DNA of 6,362 nt from Nitrososphaeraceae archaeon. Its GTDB lineage: Archaea > Thermoproteota > Nitrososphaeria > Nitrososphaerales > Nitrososphaeraceae. The notes beneath the pieces were generated by a model. The model was not told the origin of the DNA and ran no database searches. It saw only the letters and a program-made list of their open reading frames with translations. Where the stretch lies: NCBI GenBank assembly GCA_030038695.1, contig JASHSN010000571.1, positions 1 to 6,362 of the forward strand, given 5' to 3'. Position 1 is the first letter of the stretch. Each line of letters starts with the position of its first letter. Shown piece by piece: positions 4,732-6,362 of this stretch. Made by a program: the position numbers and the translations under genes.

Positions 4732-6083
4732 GCGTCACACATTTTTGTTCTCTTCGTTTGCAATGCATCAGAGAATACTATTTCTTTTTGATGAAAGTTT
4801 TGCGCACCGTTGGCTATCATCTTTATCATTCCAAACGACATAGGATTTAGTTTATTCAACGTCCTATAATCATGATTTTCGCACGAATCATCTGTTCTTG
4901 TATGTGCCCACAACAATCCTGATATATCATAGGATAATGAAACCTTTCCTGGAATTGATCTTTTATATACACTATCTGTACATTTCATTCTATCATCATG
5001 ATTTGAATAGGATGTCTTCATAGACCAACCTAACCAATCCCTCGTTAAATCATTGTAGAATTTGGCCCCTATTCCCCACGTCAGATAAGAAGTGTTATGG
5101 CCTAGAATCTTCCAAGTTTTGTCCATTTCTCTAGCTTCATCAAAGCTTACCGAATCGCCTATAATGAAGGCAAAGTCTTTTCCAGGGATATATTTCCATG
5201 AATCTAATTTCTTACAGATCCTATCAGCCTGATCTAGAACGTTACCACTATCGGGTCTATAGACCGGAATTATCCCACACTTAGCTGCTTCATCCTGAAC
5301 CGAAGACAGACATTCATCTATAAAAAATTTAGAACTGGTAGTATCTATAACTATTGAAACCATCTTGTACCCAGCCTTAGCGCATCGTCTGAGAGTATTC
5401 AAATAACATTCTAATTCGTTGTCCCAATTCATCACTACTTTGTGGGCTAATGCCGGAATAGATTCTGCCATCAAGTCTACTCTTACGTTAAAATCATCTG
5501 TTCCAGGCAAAAATAAGGACCATGCACGTGAAGACCAATATGCGTCTTCCATTGAACGATGGCTCCTAAAACCAAATGAATGAAATCTAGTAAGTCTTTC
5601 ACCTCTAGATTCTAGATAATGCCTCATTTCTAATGCACGTGTTGCACAGGCTGATGGAAACCATGCGTGCAAGAGTCTACCTTCCCACCATGTAACTAAT
5701 TCCCCAAACCCTTTTTTGATATTAGAAATCTGGGCAAAAGGTGTACCTCTAGGAACCCAAGTACCATCAGGTAAACATTCTATCTTAATCAATTGTTTAA
5801 TTTTAGCAGTCTTACCCTCAACTATACCATCATTACATGCTGCTATGGCCTTGTACCAAAGTTCATTAGGGAAGATTAACCCCATCCATTTGGCGTATTG
5901 TGTTGCCTGTACTATATCATTAACAGATATTTCATAATCTAATACCTCATGTGCAATTGCATCAAAACCGAAAAGAATCATAGGCCGATCTCTATTTACG
6001 ATATTAGAGACTTCCAAATCTGGATTGTATTTCAACATTTGATGAGATAAATTGTAGACATCAGTCTTGACTAGAGGATTCAT
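4728..6083 (-). CDS. Nicotinamide/nicotinate phosphoribosyltransferase, 451 aa
   Basis: Joins nicotinamide or nicotinate to PRPP to make NMN or NaMN for NAD salvage; cytosolic. Residues that can be matched to human NAMPT: Asp8 and Tyr10 (KTDVYNLSH; human D16, Y18), Phe170 and Arg173 (FGFRS; F193, R196), Asp196 (GTDD; D219, the amide-reading residue), Arg276 and Asp278 (YRPDSGN; R311, D313), Asp310 (IIGDS; D354), Gly337-Gly339 (GIGAK; G384 loop) and LTRDWL..S.K.SY (346-359). The catalytic His seems to be His214 in ALAHKVVM, placed as in nicotinate enzymes (18 residues after the GT-D/S position) and not in an AEH motif. Length 451 against about 490 for human NAMPT. The ATG at 6083 has AGGAGG 6 bases upstream; a TTG at 6161 would add 26 unconserved residues. 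Intact. NAMPT-like amide specificity is an inference. Confidence 0.88.
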   Translation of the reverse strand: MNPLVKTDVYNLSHQMLKYNPDLEVSNIVNRDRPMILFGFDAIAHEVLDYEISVNDIVQATQYAKWMGLIFPNELWYKAIAACNDGIVEGKTAKIKQLIKIECLPDGTWVPRGTPFAQISNIKKGFGELVTWWEGRLLHAWFPSACATRALEMRHYLESRGERLTRFHSFGFRSHRSMEDAYWSSRAWSLFLPGTDDFNVRVDLMAESIPALAHKVVMNWDNELECYLNTLRRCAKAGYKMVSIVIDTTSSKFFIDECLSSVQDEAAKCGIIPVYRPDSGNVLDQADRICKKLDSWKYIPGKDFAFIIGDSVSFDEAREMDKTWKILGHNTSYLTWGIGAKFYNDLTRDWLGWSMKTSYSNHDDRMKCTDSVYKRSIPGKVSLSYDISGLLWAHTRTDDSCENHDYRTLNKLNPMSFGMIKMIANGAQNFHQKEIVFSDALQTKRTKMCDA

Positions 6084-6089
6084 TTCTTT

Positions 6090-6095
6090 CCTCCT
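6090..6095 (-). promoter_or_regulatory. Strong Shine-Dalgarno site that fixes the phosphoribosyltransferase start
   Basis: AGGAGG on the minus strand, 6 bases before ATG 6083. It lies inside the longer frame from TTG 6161, so it decides for the 451-residue form beginning MNPLVKTDVY, which also matches the family's usual N-terminus (NP-x-x-x-TD-x-Y). Confidence 0.8.
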
Positions 6096-6160
6096 GAACT
6101 TCACTTTTTTTGTGACTTGTACTTTCGAGCATCCTTGGAAGTCGATTATCGCATCTTGCA

Positions 6161-6181
6161 ATATATATCATTGGAATGATA
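6161..6181 (-). promoter_or_regulatory. TATA box with adjoining 16-bp dyad, phosphoribosyltransferase promoter
   Basis: ATATATAT (6161-6168) lies about 80 bp before ATG 6083, giving a leader of roughly 55 nt that includes the Shine-Dalgarno site. Directly upstream and overlapping it is the perfect inverted repeat TATCATT-GG-AATGATA (6166-6181), at the place of the TFB-recognition element. A repressor bound there would block the basal factors. Seven-base arms can arise by chance; position is the main support. Confidence 0.45.
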
Positions 6182-6240
6182 AAAAGTACATTCTTTGAGA
6201 ATGCCGTTTTCCCCTCTACCAATTCTATATCGGTGCGAGG

Positions 6241-6270
6241 GCCACCGGACAAGTCGGTTTTAACCGGTGG
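6241..6270. promoter_or_regulatory. Hairpin in the divergent intergenic region
   Basis: CCACCGG (6242-6248) pairs with CCGGTGG (6264-6270) around 15 bases that contain a competing stem CGGTT/AACCG. The GC-rich arms stand out from the AT-rich surroundings. It lies between the two divergent promoters and may be a binding site or an RNA switch-like element of an upstream transcript; function unknown. Confidence 0.35.
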
Positions 6271-6285
6271 TAATTCACCTATCTG

Positions 6286-6292
6286 TTATAAA
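6286..6292 (+). promoter_or_regulatory. TATA-like box for the gene leaving the right edge
   Basis: TTATAAA, centred about 29 bp before the TTG at 6318. The spacing fits an archaeal promoter with a leaderless or near-leaderless start. Confidence 0.35.
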
Positions 6293-6317
6293 CTAGAACA
6301 CTGATAAATAACTCATA

Positions 6318-6362
6318 TTGAAACTAACACAAGAGGACAAATTCGTTGTAGGTATAGTAATA
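6318..6362 (+). CDS. Start of an unknown gene (partial, 15 codons)
   Basis: From TTG 6318 the frame reads LKLTQEDKFVVGIVI to the window edge. A short charged segment followed by a hydrophobic run could be the start of a membrane or exported protein. Support is limited to the open frame, the TATA-like box about 29 bp upstream and the in-frame TAA just before it (6309-6311). It would be divergent from the phosphoribosyltransferase gene. Confidence 0.3.
   Translation, partial: MKLTQEDKFVVGIVI

Noticed and set aside
5254..5470. Loss of the catalytic histidine in the phosphoribosyltransferase (AES where NAMPT has AEH)
   Set aside because: A His six residues further on, in ALAHKVVM, matches the position and context of the catalytic His of nicotinate phosphoribosyltransferases, so the enzyme is probably active.
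6061..6252. 63-codon minus-strand frame across the phosphoribosyltransferase start
   Set aside because: TTG start, overlaps the TATA box, the leader and the first codons of the real gene in another frame.

Overview
The window looks like AT-rich archaeal DNA, most plausibly from an ammonia-oxidising thaumarchaeon (Nitrososphaeria, Nitrososphaera/Nitrosocosmicus-like). This is an inference. It rests on the protein set (F420/luciferase-like oxidoreductase, UspA, FUN14, DUF6788-like protein, short secreted proteins with an AHA signal-peptidase site) and on the translation signals. Some starts sit about 28 bp from a TATA-like box (leaderless type), others have GGAGG/GGTGA ribosome sites. Coding density is low and several genes are broken.

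Layout. Bases 2-160 (+) are the C-terminal end of an IS630-like transposase running in from the left. Next is an intact DUF6788-like gene (386-742, -). From about 743 to 1715 there is a long nearly gene-free stretch holding a 75-bp repeat copy, a possible 31-aa ORF and a perfect 9-bp hairpin. Then come a UspA gene without its N-terminal half (1716-1943, -) and an easily missed 52-aa winged-helix-like ORF (2219-2377, +). A hairpin separates that ORF from a luciferase-like oxidoreductase lacking its N-terminal part (2402-2965, -). A 45-aa CxxC/HxxxxxH mini-protein follows on + (2987-3124). A 58-aa candidate and a 121-aa hypothetical protein lie on - (3161-3337, 3404-3769). The second 70-bp repeat copy (3912-3981) sits exactly where a FUN14 gene (3934-4161, -) loses its C-terminal half. 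A secreted four-cysteine protein (4191-4445, -) precedes FUN14. A 40-aa ORF with a strong GGAGG site (4609-4731, +) converges on the main intact gene, a nicotinamide/nicotinate phosphoribosyltransferase (4728-6083, -). A divergent gene appears to start at 6318 (+).

Interpretation. The only clear metabolic gene is the NAD-salvage phosphoribosyltransferase. It has a strong Shine-Dalgarno site and a TATA box touching a 16-bp dyad that could be an operator. The rest resembles a genomic scrapyard: three family-recognisable genes are each cut at one end, next to a transposase end and a dispersed repeat. Interleaved are several very short ORFs that look protein-like and carry their own expression signals. 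No CRISPR array, tRNA, rRNA or complete mobile element was seen.
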